A stretch of DNA of 64,000 nucleotides from CAZFER01 sp964517495 (lineage in GTDB: Bacteria > Hinthialibacterota > Hinthialibacteria > Hinthialibacterales > Hinthialibacteraceae): positions 1-64,000 of the forward strand of contig CAZFER010000028.1 of the NCBI GenBank assembly GCA_964517495.1, read 5' to 3'. The position numbers and the translations under genes are program-made. Below the pieces are notes generated by a model. It did no database searches. It saw only the letters and a program-made list of their open reading frames with translations, and was not told the DNA's origin. Shown piece by piece: positions 49,701 to 58,435 of the stretch (position 1 is the first letter of the stretch; each line of letters opens with the position of its first letter).

Positions 49701-51047
49701 ATGACCGAAAAAAAACGTCAAACAGACCATTTAAGTTCGAAAGGGGGAAGCCGGCGCTCGTTTTTGAAATCCACCGCAGCGTCCAGCGCCCTGTTGTTAG
49801 CACCCAGTGTTATCCCCACTTCCGCCCTTGGAAGAGAGGGAACCACAGCTCCCAGTGAACGCATTCTGCTGGGCGGGGTTGGCATCGGCAACCGGGGTGA
49901 ATATGACCTGCGCCGCATCATGCAAGCAGACTATGTGCAATGCCTGGCCCTTTGTGATCCCCAAAAATCACGGCGCGAAAAGATTAAAAAACTGGTCGAC
50001 AACCGCTATGAAAACAGCGATTGCGAACTGTTCGCCGACATTCGCGATTTTCTGGAAAAACGCACCGACCTGGATGCCTGCCTGGTAACAACGGGTGACC
50101 GCTGGCATGCGTTGGCGTCGGTTATGGTGATGCGAGCGGGTAAAGATGTTTATTCCGAAAAACCATCGAGTATGACCATTGCCGAAGGGCAAATGGTGGT
50201 GGAAACAGCCAAGCGCTATGGACGCATTTACCAAACTGGAACACAGCGATTGAGCGAAGCCAAGTTCGCTTTTGCCAACGAACTCTTACGCACAGGACGA
50301 TTGGGTGAAGTTAAAACCGTTCGCGCTCATATCGCCCCCTGGAAACCGGCTAAACTCAGCCATGATTGGCTGCCTGAACAACCCCTTCCACCCAAATCAG
50401 AAGTGAATTGGGACCATTGGCTGGGCCCCTGCCCCTGGCGGCCTTATAACGAAGCCTACGTTCGCGGTGGTTGGCGTGGTTATTATGATTTCCATACCAG
50501 CTGTATCGGTGAATGGGGAGCACATACCTTTGCCCAATGCCAGGCCGCTATTGGTGCAACCAATATGGCCGCTGTTGAATACCCTTATGTCGATAACATT
50601 TATGGCGATGGCATGGTCACTAAGTTTTCCAATGGCTTTGAGATGGTATTGGAGCGTGATATCGACAAAAAAATTTGGCATGGCTCATGCGGGGTAAAAT
50701 ATGAAGGCAGTGAAGGCTGGGTTTCAATCGCCGATGGATATGACAAACCGGAAGTGTCTGATCCCAAATTATTGGAAGATTTCGATAAAATCGTCAACGA
50801 ATATGTTGAGCGAACCGGCCATCCCATGAACCACTGGTTCGATTTCCTCGAAAGTATCAAGTCTCGCAAACCGACGGTTGCCAATCCCGAAGTGATGCAT
50901 TATTCCATGTCAACCGTGCACGCTGCCAATATTTGCATGTGGCTGGAACGGGATATGAAATATGATGCGGAAAAAGAGGAATTCATCAATGATCCCGTCG
51001 CCAACCGTTTGCGCACCCGTGCCCAACGCGAACCGTGGATTTATTAA
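49701..51047 (+). CDS. Tat-exported Gfo/Idh/MocA-family oxidoreductase
   Basis: The N terminus has a twin-arginine signal (Arg18-Arg19 in SRRSFLKSTAASSALLLAPS), so the folded NAD(P)-bearing enzyme is sent across the membrane. The Rossmann fold follows (LLGGVGIGNRGEYDLRRI), then the EKP motif in VYSEKPSSMTIAEG and the C-terminal Gfo/Idh/MocA domain (YYDFHTSCIGEWGAHTFAQC). Such exported dehydrogenases abound in planctomycete-like bacteria and act on sugars or derivatives; the substrate is unknown. GGAGG lies upstream. A HEAT-repeat gene follows after 31 bases. Confidence 0.92.
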   Translation: MTEKKRQTDHLSSKGGSRRSFLKSTAASSALLLAPSVIPTSALGREGTTAPSERILLGGVGIGNRGEYDLRRIMQADYVQCLALCDPQKSRREKIKKLVDNRYENSDCELFADIRDFLEKRTDLDACLVTTGDRWHALASVMVMRAGKDVYSEKPSSMTIAEGQMVVETAKRYGRIYQTGTQRLSEAKFAFANELLRTGRLGEVKTVRAHIAPWKPAKLSHDWLPEQPLPPKSEVNWDHWLGPCPWRPYNEAYVRGGWRGYYDFHTSCIGEWGAHTFAQCQAAIGATNMAAVEYPYVDNIYGDGMVTKFSNGFEMVLERDIDKKIWHGSCGVKYEGSEGWVSIADGYDKPEVSDPKLLEDFDKIVNEYVERTGHPMNHWFDFLESIKSRKPTVANPEVMHYSMSTVHAANICMWLERDMKYDAEKEEFINDPVANRLRTRAQREPWIY

Positions 51048-51078
51048 TGTGGGATTTAAACACTAAAGGAGAATTATT

Positions 51079-51756
51079 ATGTTAGAAACAACATTCAATA
51101 CGGCATTTATTGCCTCGGCATCCACTGCTGAAGAAGAGGCAAAATATTTAAAAGCGCTGGAATCGGACGGTCCGATTAAAGATAAATTTGACGCCTGCCG
51201 CATGCTGGCTCGCCTCGGCAGTAAAAAATCAATCAAACCGCTGGCCAAATTGCTTGATGACGAAAAACTGGCACATATGGCGCGCTATGGGTTGGAACCC
51301 AATCCTGATCCTGGCGTGGATGAGGTATTTCGCAGCGCGTTAGGACGTTTGAAAGGCCTACACCTGGTGGGTGTGATTGGCAGCATTGGCGTACGCCGTG
51401 ATGCTGAAGCGGTTGAAGGGCTGGTCAAGCACTTAAACAGTGACGATGATCAGGTAGCAGAAGCCGCCGCCCGGGCATTGGGCAGCATTGGCACGATCCC
51501 CGCCGGTAAACAACTGGCTCGTGCAGTTGGAGAAGTACCCCAATCACGTAAATTGGCTTTCTGTGAGGGCTTGCTGCGCTGCGCTGAACATTTGGCGAAA
51601 GAAAACCGCCTCCGTGCGGTTAGGGCCATCTACCGACGCCTGAATCAATTGGATAATGCACCCGAGCATGTAAAAAAGGCTGCTCAGCTCGGTATGGCCC
51701 AATCCGGTGGTCAAGGCAGCAGAGAAGGTGGTGACCAACGGCGCCGAGAACGGTAA
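51079..51756 (+). CDS. HEAT-repeat protein
   Basis: The 225-residue helical protein has HEAT or PBS-lyase-like repeats (FDACRMLARLGSKKSIKPLA, AVEGLVKHLNSDDDQVAEAA, ARALGSIGTIPAGKQL). No signal peptide is seen, and the C terminus is charged and disordered. AAAGGAG precedes the start. It is probably co-transcribed with the Tat-exported dehydrogenase, possibly as a binding partner or chaperone, but this rests only on position. Confidence 0.8.
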   Translation: MLETTFNTAFIASASTAEEEAKYLKALESDGPIKDKFDACRMLARLGSKKSIKPLAKLLDDEKLAHMARYGLEPNPDPGVDEVFRSALGRLKGLHLVGVIGSIGVRRDAEAVEGLVKHLNSDDDQVAEAAARALGSIGTIPAGKQLARAVGEVPQSRKLAFCEGLLRCAEHLAKENRLRAVRAIYRRLNQLDNAPEHVKKAAQLGMAQSGGQGSREGGDQRRRER

Positions 51757-51789
51757 ACATTAATAGAAATTTATTATAGATGCTTTATG

Positions 51790-51826
51790 GGGCGGTGAAT
51801 GGATTAGTCCTTCACCGCCCGTCTAT
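51790..51826 (+). terminator. Hairpin after the HEAT-repeat gene
   Basis: GGGCGGTGAA (51790-51799) and TTCACCGCCC (51811-51820) form a perfect 10-bp stem, with GTCTATTT after it. The T-run is weak. Confidence 0.65.
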
Positions 51827-51884
51827 TTATATATCATATAAATATCTTTTATGCAGTATACATTAATTCAATCAACATTCGCAC

Positions 51885-52088
51885 CTATTTCTCAACATAC
51901 TGATTTCCCTTATGTTGATGCTTGGAACGCTTTTCAATCGTGGTCCAGAGATAATATCCACCAAAAATTAACACAATAAGTGCGGCCATGAGTAGAAATA
52001 TAACCAATAGCGTACCAAAATCAGTGGGTTGCGATTGCTGTTCCACGTTTAAGGCACTCATAGAGGCTTTGAGGATATCAAAATTCAT
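51885..52088 (-). CDS. Small single-pass membrane protein
   Basis: The 67-residue protein has one strong membrane segment (TLLVIFLLMAALIVLIFGGY) flanked by a polar N terminus and a basic C terminus (EKRSKHQHKGNQ). GGAG lies seven bases before the ATG, which supports translation. I do not recognise a family. Confidence 0.55.
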   Translation of the reverse strand: MNFDILKASMSALNVEQQSQPTDFGTLLVIFLLMAALIVLIFGGYYLWTTIEKRSKHQHKGNQYVEK

Positions 52089-52168
52089 TTTGTACTCCGA
52101 TCGATTTGTTTACTATAGTCTATCAATCGAAGTGAGTGATTCCAAAAATGAATGTAGCGAGTTGCCAA

Positions 52169-52530
52169 TTAAAGTTTATTAACTTTTAAGTCACTTAAGA
52201 AAAATCCCACAATGTCCTGGTAGGCCAGTTGATTACCGCTGGTGCTGACCACCACCATCATCCGGGCGTTTTCTTCATCCGGCCACAGGGCAGCATATCC
52301 ACCACCTGCCTCACGGCCGGGCAGCAGGTTGATGGGATCGGACCAGGTTAATCCTTCCTCCTGGCTGCGTTTTTTACCGGATGACCGACTGGCGCCCAGG
52401 ATCATCCAGGCTATCCTGGTAGGCGGTAATCCAATCCCCATTGGTACAGCGAGTGACACACGGGCCATGTAAAAAACGGTTCCCGTCCCACATCGATATT
52501 AAATGGACCTTCGAAGTTGTACTCTATACC
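52169..52530 (-). pseudogene. Degenerate BNR/sialidase-like gene fragment
   Basis: A C-terminal remnant read on the minus strand across at least one frameshift. First frame: YNFEGPFNIDVGREPFF, then HGPCVTRCTNGDWITAYQDS. Second frame: SQEEGLTWSDPINLLPGREA, then GGGYAALWPDEENARMMVVV and a stop at 52169. SxxxGxTW is an Asp-box, as in exo-sialidase-like propellers. The N-terminal two thirds are missing. Confidence 0.55.
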
Positions 52531-52589
52531 GATTATCAGAAAAAGTATGTTTCTTCATTGTTTTTAAATTCATTCCATAGAGGAACAAA

Positions 52590-53744
52590 TCATTGTTGTT
52601 TTTGGGGTTCCTTTTCCACGGTTAAATTGTCACGTTCGATTATCCGCAAACATTCACCGATTCGCTCTACAGGTTTTCCCGTCAAGCCAGTAAAAGCGTT
52701 GCCTGTAATTAGGACATCAGTGGTGTGATCCAACACCACGCCAGTGGCTGCATCATCACGTTTTGTTTTCCCTCCGATATAGGCGTTCGAAAACGTGTTG
52801 CCCGATATGGTGGCTCGCCCACTATCCGGCCCCACCGCCACAGCGTGCTTGGCTACAATGGTGAAGGTATTGGCTGACACGGTACATCCCCAGGCATCGC
52901 GAAGATCCACGCCACCACCGAAGTTATGGGCAATCACATTAGCACTAACCGTATTGCCATAGCAATCACGGTCCATAATGATGGCGGTATCCTGGCATTC
53001 CTCAATCATGTTGCCGGACAATACTGAGCCATAGGTATTTTCAATCACCACGCCATGCCGCAAATGATCATCCAGGTTATTGCCATTCATACATAGATTG
53101 AAACTATCGATGCAGTGCAAAGCATCCTGGTTTTCTTCGAATTGATTGGCGTTTACCACGATATCATGACCACGATGAATGCTGAGACCCACTTTCGCAT
53201 TGTAAGTTAGGATGGAATCACAGATGCGTGGGTCTTCGTAACAATCGACCAGTGAGATTCCATTCCCGCCGTTATGATCGATGGCCATGTTGTCAATCAA
53301 TATTTCATTGATACCCTGCGCCAGAATACCATCCCCGCTTTTGGGATTGCCACTGATGCGAAAGTTTGCCAGCTGCACCCTCCAGTTGCGTTTACTGCCA
53401 TCATCGGGGTAATCCGGGTGACGAAGGATAAGGGCCGATTGGCCATCCTCATTGTGATTGATGATATGGGATGCCGTGCCTGAGCCTTCTATACGGGTAT
53501 CCTCACTCGTAAGAATCAGTGGTTCAGTGATTTCATGGATCCCGGGCGGCAGCTTCACCAAACCTCCGGTTTTGGGTACAGCGTTAAAGGCCGATTGTAA
53601 TGTGGAGAATGAAGCCGCATCGATAATGCCATCTTCACTCAGCTTTCGTCTCTCGCCAGCAGTTGATGTTAAAAACGGTATCGCGGATAAAAGCGCAATA
53701 AACAGAAAACTGCTTACGATTACATTTAATTTGATTTTCATCAT
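52590..53744 (-). CDS. Secreted right-handed parallel beta-helix protein
   Basis: A signal peptide (about 1-29, ending TSTA) is followed by a pectate-lyase-like N-terminal strand region (FSTLQSAFNAVPKTGGLVKL, PPGIHEI). Then come short repeats of 22-24 residues with NxF or GNxx turns (VVNANQFEENQDALHC, SGNMIEECQDTAIIMDRDC, SANTFTIVAKHAVAVG). This is the NosD/Beta_helix architecture of polysaccharide lyases, epimerases and adhesins. No catalytic residues can be named. GAGGTG precedes a double ATG at the start. Confidence 0.82.
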   Translation of the reverse strand: MMKIKLNVIVSSFLFIALLSAIPFLTSTAGERRKLSEDGIIDAASFSTLQSAFNAVPKTGGLVKLPPGIHEITEPLILTSEDTRIEGSGTASHIINHNEDGQSALILRHPDYPDDGSKRNWRVQLANFRISGNPKSGDGILAQGINEILIDNMAIDHNGGNGISLVDCYEDPRICDSILTYNAKVGLSIHRGHDIVVNANQFEENQDALHCIDSFNLCMNGNNLDDHLRHGVVIENTYGSVLSGNMIEECQDTAIIMDRDCYGNTVSANVIAHNFGGGVDLRDAWGCTVSANTFTIVAKHAVAVGPDSGRATISGNTFSNAYIGGKTKRDDAATGVVLDHTTDVLITGNAFTGLTGKPVERIGECLRIIERDNLTVEKEPQKQQ

Positions 53745-53847
53745 TTATTCACCTCTTTATATTTCTAATCTATACCCAATCGTTTTGTGGATCTTATTTT
53801 TACCCCAACGGGATATTCCCGTTTTACAATTTATGGGCTTACACCCC

Positions 53848-54027
53848 AGGGAGGGCGAGGCTCCCGCCGAGCCGATATGTCTGATCATGTTACATTAAAC
53901 TCCCGCCAAGCCGATATGTCTGATCATGTAACATTAAACACTAAATCTTCAGTGCAGGTTTTAATGAACATACCTTTTTTATTTCAGTTATTGGGTAACC
54001 CGGCTCCGCGGGAGCGTCGCCCTCCCT
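53848..54027. repeat. REP-like palindromes (inverted pair) with a 39-base tandem duplication
   Basis: The gap 53745-54137 holds no supported gene. A REP-like unit lies at 53848-53875 (GGAGGGCGA, GGCTC-CCGCC-GAGCC). A 39-base unit at 53861-53899 is repeated at 53900-53938 with two changes. A second REP-like unit lies inverted at 54000-54027 (GGCTCCGCGGGAGCGTCGCC). The pair resembles a BIME-type arrangement. Confidence 0.65.
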
Positions 54028-54137
54028 TGATTACAGTTTTTGTAGTTTTAGAGAGTAGGTTCAAAGCGTTAGCGAAACCTACCTGTCATACGCACCTGTG
54101 ATTATGCCCTCTTACAGTCAAGTTCTCCCATTAATAA

Positions 54138-54944
54138 TTAATTGCCAGGAGCTTCAACAGTCCGCCCTGGTTCATAGGGGTTGTTCGAATAAATGGAAAA
54201 GTCCTTGAACACTGCCCAGCGATCCGTATCAGGCTGGCCGCTTTGAGTAAACACACCGATATTGGGCTTGGGATCCATTTGGAAGTTAACAACGGCCACA
54301 CTTTTGACATCATCCCATCCTTCATCCCAGGCCTGAAGACTCACATAGGTATCGTAAAATTCCATGGAAAGCCAGCTGCCCGGTTTGGGATTTTCGATTT
54401 TATTGACCACTTTGGCATTGGCATCCACTTCAACGACCACCACCAGCCAGGTCTGGCCATCGACGTGTTCTTCCACAAATTTAATGTAATGGTCATCGCC
54501 GTGGTATAAAATCAATCCAGCCTGTTCATATTGGCTTTGATGTTCCGTTTGAACATGCACTTCCGCCAATTTCGCATTATCCGGCAATGGGCGAATTAAT
54601 ATGTTTTTAGCATTCTTCCCTGCGCCCATTAATCCACCGGGTTCCAATTTGATTTTCAAGCCATCCTCAATTTTGTGTGCGTCCGGATTTTCCCGCACCC
54701 AAGACCAACTCTCATCCAATTGGGTTTGAAAATCATCTTGAAAAAGAACATTCGACACGGCTTCTGGTTTTGGCTCAGGTGTCGGCTCCGGTTTCGTTTC
54801 AGGGGTCGGTTGGGGTACGTTTGATACGGCCTCAGGTGTATTCGTCGGTATTTGTTCTGATTCCTGTTCAGTGGATTGCTTTGAACAAGCGAAAATAAAT
54901 AGAACTGTCACAATAGCGATACATATACTCAATTGTTTTTGCAT
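54138..54944 (-). CDS. DUF1349-type concanavalin-like lipoprotein
   Basis: The lipoprotein signal is MQKQLSICIAIVTVLFIFAC, with the acylated Cys at 20. A Pro/Glu-rich spacer follows (PTPETKPEPTPEPKPE). The domain is a beta sandwich of the DUF1349/GH43-C2-like kind: DDFQTQLDESWSWVRENPDA, GLILYHGDDHYIKFVEEH, SWLSMEFYDTYVSLQAWDEG and NIGVFTQSGQ, WAVFKDFSI. Such domains bind carbohydrate. It would be anchored to a membrane through its lipid, as the Lgt/LspA genes in this window allow. Confidence 0.85.
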   Translation of the reverse strand: MQKQLSICIAIVTVLFIFACSKQSTEQESEQIPTNTPEAVSNVPQPTPETKPEPTPEPKPEAVSNVLFQDDFQTQLDESWSWVRENPDAHKIEDGLKIKLEPGGLMGAGKNAKNILIRPLPDNAKLAEVHVQTEHQSQYEQAGLILYHGDDHYIKFVEEHVDGQTWLVVVVEVDANAKVVNKIENPKPGSWLSMEFYDTYVSLQAWDEGWDDVKSVAVVNFQMDPKPNIGVFTQSGQPDTDRWAVFKDFSIYSNNPYEPGRTVEAPGN

Positions 54945-55037
54945 GATTCTCTCCCTCTTTTCAAATTGTACTTGGTTTTAATCTCTGCACTCTACCCTAG
55001 CATAAACGATTCTATCCGCAAATTGTAATCATTTTGC

Positions 55038-55304
55038 TCAATTGTCACTTCGCCATAGATGAAGATTTTGGTAATCATCCCAGGCCATTCTGACGATCTC
55101 CATATCACCATCCCCATCAAAACCCGCGGCCACATCCAGATCTCCGTCTCCGTCCAAATCCGCCAAAACCACTTGATGCACAGAGGTGTACCATTCCGGC
55201 TGATCGATGATAGGCGCTTTAAACTCAGGCACCTCACTCCACGCGATGATTTGACTTAATGTTAAAATCACAATCAATAAACTGATAATTCGAATCTTCC
55301 ACAC
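55038..55304 (-). pseudogene. Exported FG-GAP protein reduced to signal peptide and one repeat
   Basis: A GTG at 55304 behind GGAGG starts a good signal peptide (MWKIRIISLLIVILTLSQII, then AWSE). It leads into one FG-GAP unit (VVLADLDGDGDLDVAAGFDG, then DGDMEIVRMAWDD) and then a stop. FG-GAP propellers need about seven such units, so this is most likely the truncated 5' end of a longer gene. It might still be a genuine 88-residue exported peptide. Confidence 0.5.
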
Positions 55305-55584
55305 GATAGGGTCCTCCATTTGCTTGATTCATGGCTAAAATCATTCTCGCATGTATAAATCCCCCTTGTCAACACACTATAAAAGGCAAACAATCCTGCT
55401 TGTGGATGTATTAGATTTTTTTCAATGCATTAAAGCAAGAAAAGAGGCTTCATCTGTCAGGATCACATGGTTGTCTGAAACCTGAAAAAGATTTCCATGT
55501 ATTTATTTTTCCAAAAGATATTCTTGACATTCCATTCAATTAAGATCAAACTAGCTTTCAGACTGGTTTATTAAGGTTATGATC

Positions 55585-55824
55585 ATGGAACACATTGGAT
55601 TGCATGAAGCTAAAACACATTTTTCGGAAATAATCAACAAAGTTTCTAAAGGTAATGAATTCATTATTACACGACGTGGAATTGCTGTGGCTCGACTTGT
55701 TCCCGCCGAAAAACCTTCACGGGATGCCGTCAAGCAAGCGTTGAAACGGGCGAAACAACTTCGGGTAAAACTCTCACTTAATGGACTGAAAATCAAAGAT
55801 TTAATAGAAGATGGACGACAGTAA
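55585..55824 (+). CDS. Phd/YefM-type antitoxin of a VapBC-like module
   Basis: The protein has a Phd-fold N terminus (HIGLHEAKTHFSEIINKVSK, then FIITRRGIAVARLVP) and a basic to acidic C terminus for toxin contact (LKIKDLIEDGRQ). The second ATG at 55585 is preferred because AAGG is eight bases away; the ATG at 55579 is too close to it. A TTGACA lies at 55524-55529, a likely -35 box, with a weak -10 17 bases on. Its end overlaps the PIN toxin gene by 14 bases. Confidence 0.88.
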   Translation: MEHIGLHEAKTHFSEIINKVSKGNEFIITRRGIAVARLVPAEKPSRDAVKQALKRAKQLRVKLSLNGLKIKDLIEDGRQ

Positions 55825-56248
55825 CTCAAAGCAAAAATTTGTTCTTGATTGTTCGACAACAATGGCATTTTTTTTTAAGGATGAAACATCTACGTTTGTC
55901 GATTCAGTATTTGAAACTTTGGCTGTAAATGGATTAGCACTGGTACCCCCGTTCTGGCCATTGGAAGTAACCAATGCTTGCTTAAGTGCCGAACGACGAA
56001 AGCGATTAACAGAATATGATAGAAATGAAATCTTATCTATCCTTGGAACAATGCCCATTCATGTTATTCCCTATTCAGATTTGAAATTAATGAGGGATAT
56101 ACTGGCACTCGCTCAAACTCACAATCTATCCGCCTATGATGCATCTTATCTTGAACTAGCAAAAAGAGAGTGTTTACCTTTAGTCACCTTGGATAAGAAA
56201 TTAAAAAAATGCATCACTAAGGAAAACATTCCAGCCTGGATACCTTGA
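55811..56248 (+). CDS. VapC-like PIN-domain ribonuclease toxin
   Basis: The 145-residue PIN domain has the expected acidic residues: Asp13 in KFVLDCSTT, Glu in FWPLEVTNAC, Asp in LSAYDASYLELA and Asp in LVTLDKKLKK. PIN toxins cut tRNA or rRNA when not held by the antitoxin. It overlaps its antitoxin gene and is followed 10 bases later by an EamA gene, which may be read through from the same promoter. Confidence 0.9.
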   Translation: MDDSNSKQKFVLDCSTTMAFFFKDETSTFVDSVFETLAVNGLALVPPFWPLEVTNACLSAERRKRLTEYDRNEILSILGTMPIHVIPYSDLKLMRDILALAQTHNLSAYDASYLELAKRECLPLVTLDKKLKKCITKENIPAWIP

Positions 56249-56258
56249 GGAGAGATAT

Positions 56259-56702
56259 ATGAAACTATGGATCATCTACGGTTTAATCGCTTCATTCTGC
56301 TGGGGCACTTACGTGATTCTGAACAAAATTGTCACCAGCCCAAAATATGTCGGCATGCCCACCTCAACCAGCGCATTCTTTATGGGGATTGGAATCCTTA
56401 TCTCGTTCGCTGCTTATATTATGTTGGCAAAAAGTACAATTAAGTCTTATGCATTCCACGAATATCTTTTAGCTTTATCACCAGGTATAGTGTGGTCGTT
56501 GGGTATGATTGCCGTCTTAATGGCACTCAATCAAAATGCGGATATATCCAAGCTGGTTTTAGTCTATAATACCAATACGTTTGTAACAGTTTTGCTCGGA
56601 GCATTGGTTTTACGTGAAATCCCCCAAGGTGAAGAGTTGGTCCGTGTCATTATCGGCGCTATTCTAGTTACTGCTGGTGTGATCATTGCAAGCTGGAAAT
56701 GA
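56259..56702 (+). CDS. EamA-like small membrane transporter
   Basis: The 147-residue protein has five membrane segments and corresponds to a single EamA/DMT unit: WIIYGLIASFCWGTYVILNK at the start, and VLVYNTNTFVTVLLGALVLR, then ILVTAGVIIASWK at the end. Single-unit members work as dimers, whereas most EamA proteins have two fused units. GGAG precedes the start. The substrate is unknown. Confidence 0.82.
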   Translation: MKLWIIYGLIASFCWGTYVILNKIVTSPKYVGMPTSTSAFFMGIGILISFAAYIMLAKSTIKSYAFHEYLLALSPGIVWSLGMIAVLMALNQNADISKLVLVYNTNTFVTVLLGALVLREIPQGEELVRVIIGAILVTAGVIIASWK

Positions 56703-56721
56703 TTATCTTCATTGAATGCTG

Positions 56722-56740
56722 AATCGGTTCTCAACCGATT
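56722..56740. other. Short hairpin before the fucosidase gene
   Basis: AATCGGTT (56722-56729) and AACCGATT (56733-56740) form a perfect 8-bp stem with a three-base loop. No T-run follows. It lies just before the fucosidase start and may affect its translation or end the EamA transcript. Confidence 0.45.
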
Positions 56741-56752
56741 GGATCAATAGCT

Positions 56753-58198
56753 ATGAAAAAAACATTCTTTTCACTTTTCTGCGCCATCCTTTTTTCTGTC
56801 TCAATTGCAGCAGATCCGACAACCTATCAACCAAACTGGAACTCACTGAATCAACGGCCCATTCCAGCATGGTATGACGATGCCAAGTTTGGCATCTTTG
56901 TAGTCTGGGGGCTATACTCTGTGCCTGCCTGGGCTCCTCCCGATCAGTATGCCGAGTGGTATTGGCACCGCCTTATGCATTCACCAAACAAAAGCAACAA
57001 CACTAACGAAAATGTCCGGCAATTCCATAACCGCGTATATGGCGAAGATTTCCACTACCCGGATTTTGCCCAGGATTTCAAAGCTGAAATGTTCAATCCC
57101 GGCCAGTGGGCGCAATTATTCAAACAGTCAGGCGCCAACTATGTGGTGATGACAGCTCAATATCATGATGGCTTCTGCCTTTGGAAAAGCCCATACGCCT
57201 GGAACTGGAACAGCGTCGATATCGGCCCCAAGCGGGATTTGGTGGGTGACTTGACCAAGGCTATCAGAGATGCAGGCTTAAAGATGGGCTACTACTATTC
57301 GCTTTATGAATGGTTCCACCCCTTCTACCAAACTGATATCGATCGATTTGTAAAGGAACACATGCATCCCCAAATCAAACATCTGGTCGAAACATATAAA
57401 CCCTCGATTTTGTGGGCGGATGGTGAATGGGAAAAAACCAGCGAAGTATGGCGGACCCCTGAGCTGATTGCCTGGCTGTATAACCAATCATCTGTCAAAA
57501 ACCAAATCGTCATCAACGACCGGTGGGGCAAAGACTGCCGTGGAAAACATGGCGGCTTTTACACTCTTGAGTTTGGTGGCCACACAAATGCCGAACTGGG
57601 AATCCAGCATAAATGGGAAGAAAACCGCGGTATGGGGCATTCTTACGGTTACAACCGCAATGAACGAATCGAGGATTACAGCAGCCCAACCCAATTGATA
57701 CATTTACTCATCGATACCGTCGCTCATGGCGGCAATCTATTGCTTGATGTCGGTCCAACCGCCGATGGACGCATCCCCGTCATTATGCAGGAACGACTGG
57801 TCCAAATCGGTGAATGGCTGGACGTAAATGGTGAAGCCATCTTTGAAACAAATCCTTGGCGCGTCACCGAAGAAGGCGAACCAATCCCATATCAACACAG
57901 CGTAAAGATCATTACCCACCAGGGCTGGAAACTAAAAGATGAAACCATAAAACCCATTCGATACACAATGAAGAAAAACAGTCTATACGCGATCACTCTC
58001 CATTGGCCAAAACAAAAACTCATTCTTAAAAGCCCCGGAATTACGGATGCTTTAACCATTGATCTGCTTGGCTATCCTGAACCATTGGAGTGGGAAAAAA
58101 CAAGTGAAGGCTATCTACTTATTCATGTGCCCAATCTCTCGATTGACGAAATGCCATGCCAACATGCCTATGTTTTTAAACTAACCGGGATTGAATAA
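56753..58198 (+). CDS. Secreted alpha-L-fucosidase (GH29)
   Basis: A signal peptide (1-20, ending SIAA) precedes the GH29 TIM barrel: WYDDAKFGIFVVWGLYSVPA, YVVMTAQYHDGFCLWKS, LKMGYYYSLYEWFHP, and the catalytic nucleophile Asp223 in ILWADGEWEKTSE. A C-terminal beta-sandwich of about 100 residues completes the 481-residue family length. The enzyme releases alpha-L-fucose from glycans such as fucoidan or fucosylated mucin. No clear Shine-Dalgarno sequence is seen; a hairpin lies just before the start. No other fucose-pathway gene is beside it. Confidence 0.94.
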   Translation: MKKTFFSLFCAILFSVSIAADPTTYQPNWNSLNQRPIPAWYDDAKFGIFVVWGLYSVPAWAPPDQYAEWYWHRLMHSPNKSNNTNENVRQFHNRVYGEDFHYPDFAQDFKAEMFNPGQWAQLFKQSGANYVVMTAQYHDGFCLWKSPYAWNWNSVDIGPKRDLVGDLTKAIRDAGLKMGYYYSLYEWFHPFYQTDIDRFVKEHMHPQIKHLVETYKPSILWADGEWEKTSEVWRTPELIAWLYNQSSVKNQIVINDRWGKDCRGKHGGFYTLEFGGHTNAELGIQHKWEENRGMGHSYGYNRNERIEDYSSPTQLIHLLIDTVAHGGNLLLDVGPTADGRIPVIMQERLVQIGEWLDVNGEAIFETNPWRVTEEGEPIPYQHSVKIITHQGWKLKDETIKPIRYTMKKNSLYAITLHWPKQKLILKSPGITDALTIDLLGYPEPLEWEKTSEGYLLIHVPNLSIDEMPCQHAYVFKLTGIE

Positions 58199-58273
58199 AA
58201 AAAGTGATGTTACTTCAAAACGGTTTCATCTCATCAACGTTTAATTAACAAAAAACGTTAATGGAGAATCACC

Positions 58274-58435
58274 ATGCTGAAGGCCCCTATTCATCCTTCA
58301 TATATCGCCTTTTTCCTATTTCTCTTCCCTATAGTCAGCCAAACAGCAAACCAGGAACCCATTTAAATCGATCTTCACGACTCCATTGAATGGTGGGAGG
58401 AAAATAAAAAATCGTTTCAACCAAAATCACGCTGA
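58274..58435 (+). pseudogene. Broken 5' end of a secreted-protein gene
   Basis: GGAG is followed by ATG at 58274 and a signal peptide (PSYIAFFLFLFPIVSQTANQ), then TAA at 58364. The same frame continues as IDLHDSIEWWEENKKSFQPK until TGA at 58433. An in-frame stop just behind a good start and signal suggests a decayed gene. The remaining gap 58199-58621 shows nothing else that I can support. Confidence 0.5.

Noticed and set aside
53458..53898. Plus-strand reading frame ending in REGEAPAEP
   Set aside because: It runs antisense through the beta-helix gene and then translates the REP-like palindrome; the peptide is a known by-product of that repeat.
46614..56248. Defence island
   Set aside because: Two toxin-antitoxin modules and Uma2 genes occur, but no restriction, CBASS, retron, Gabija or similar genes are seen near them; each module stands alone.
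56722..56740. Terminator between the EamA and fucosidase genes
   Set aside because: The hairpin is perfect but short and lacks a T-run, so I listed it only as a hairpin.
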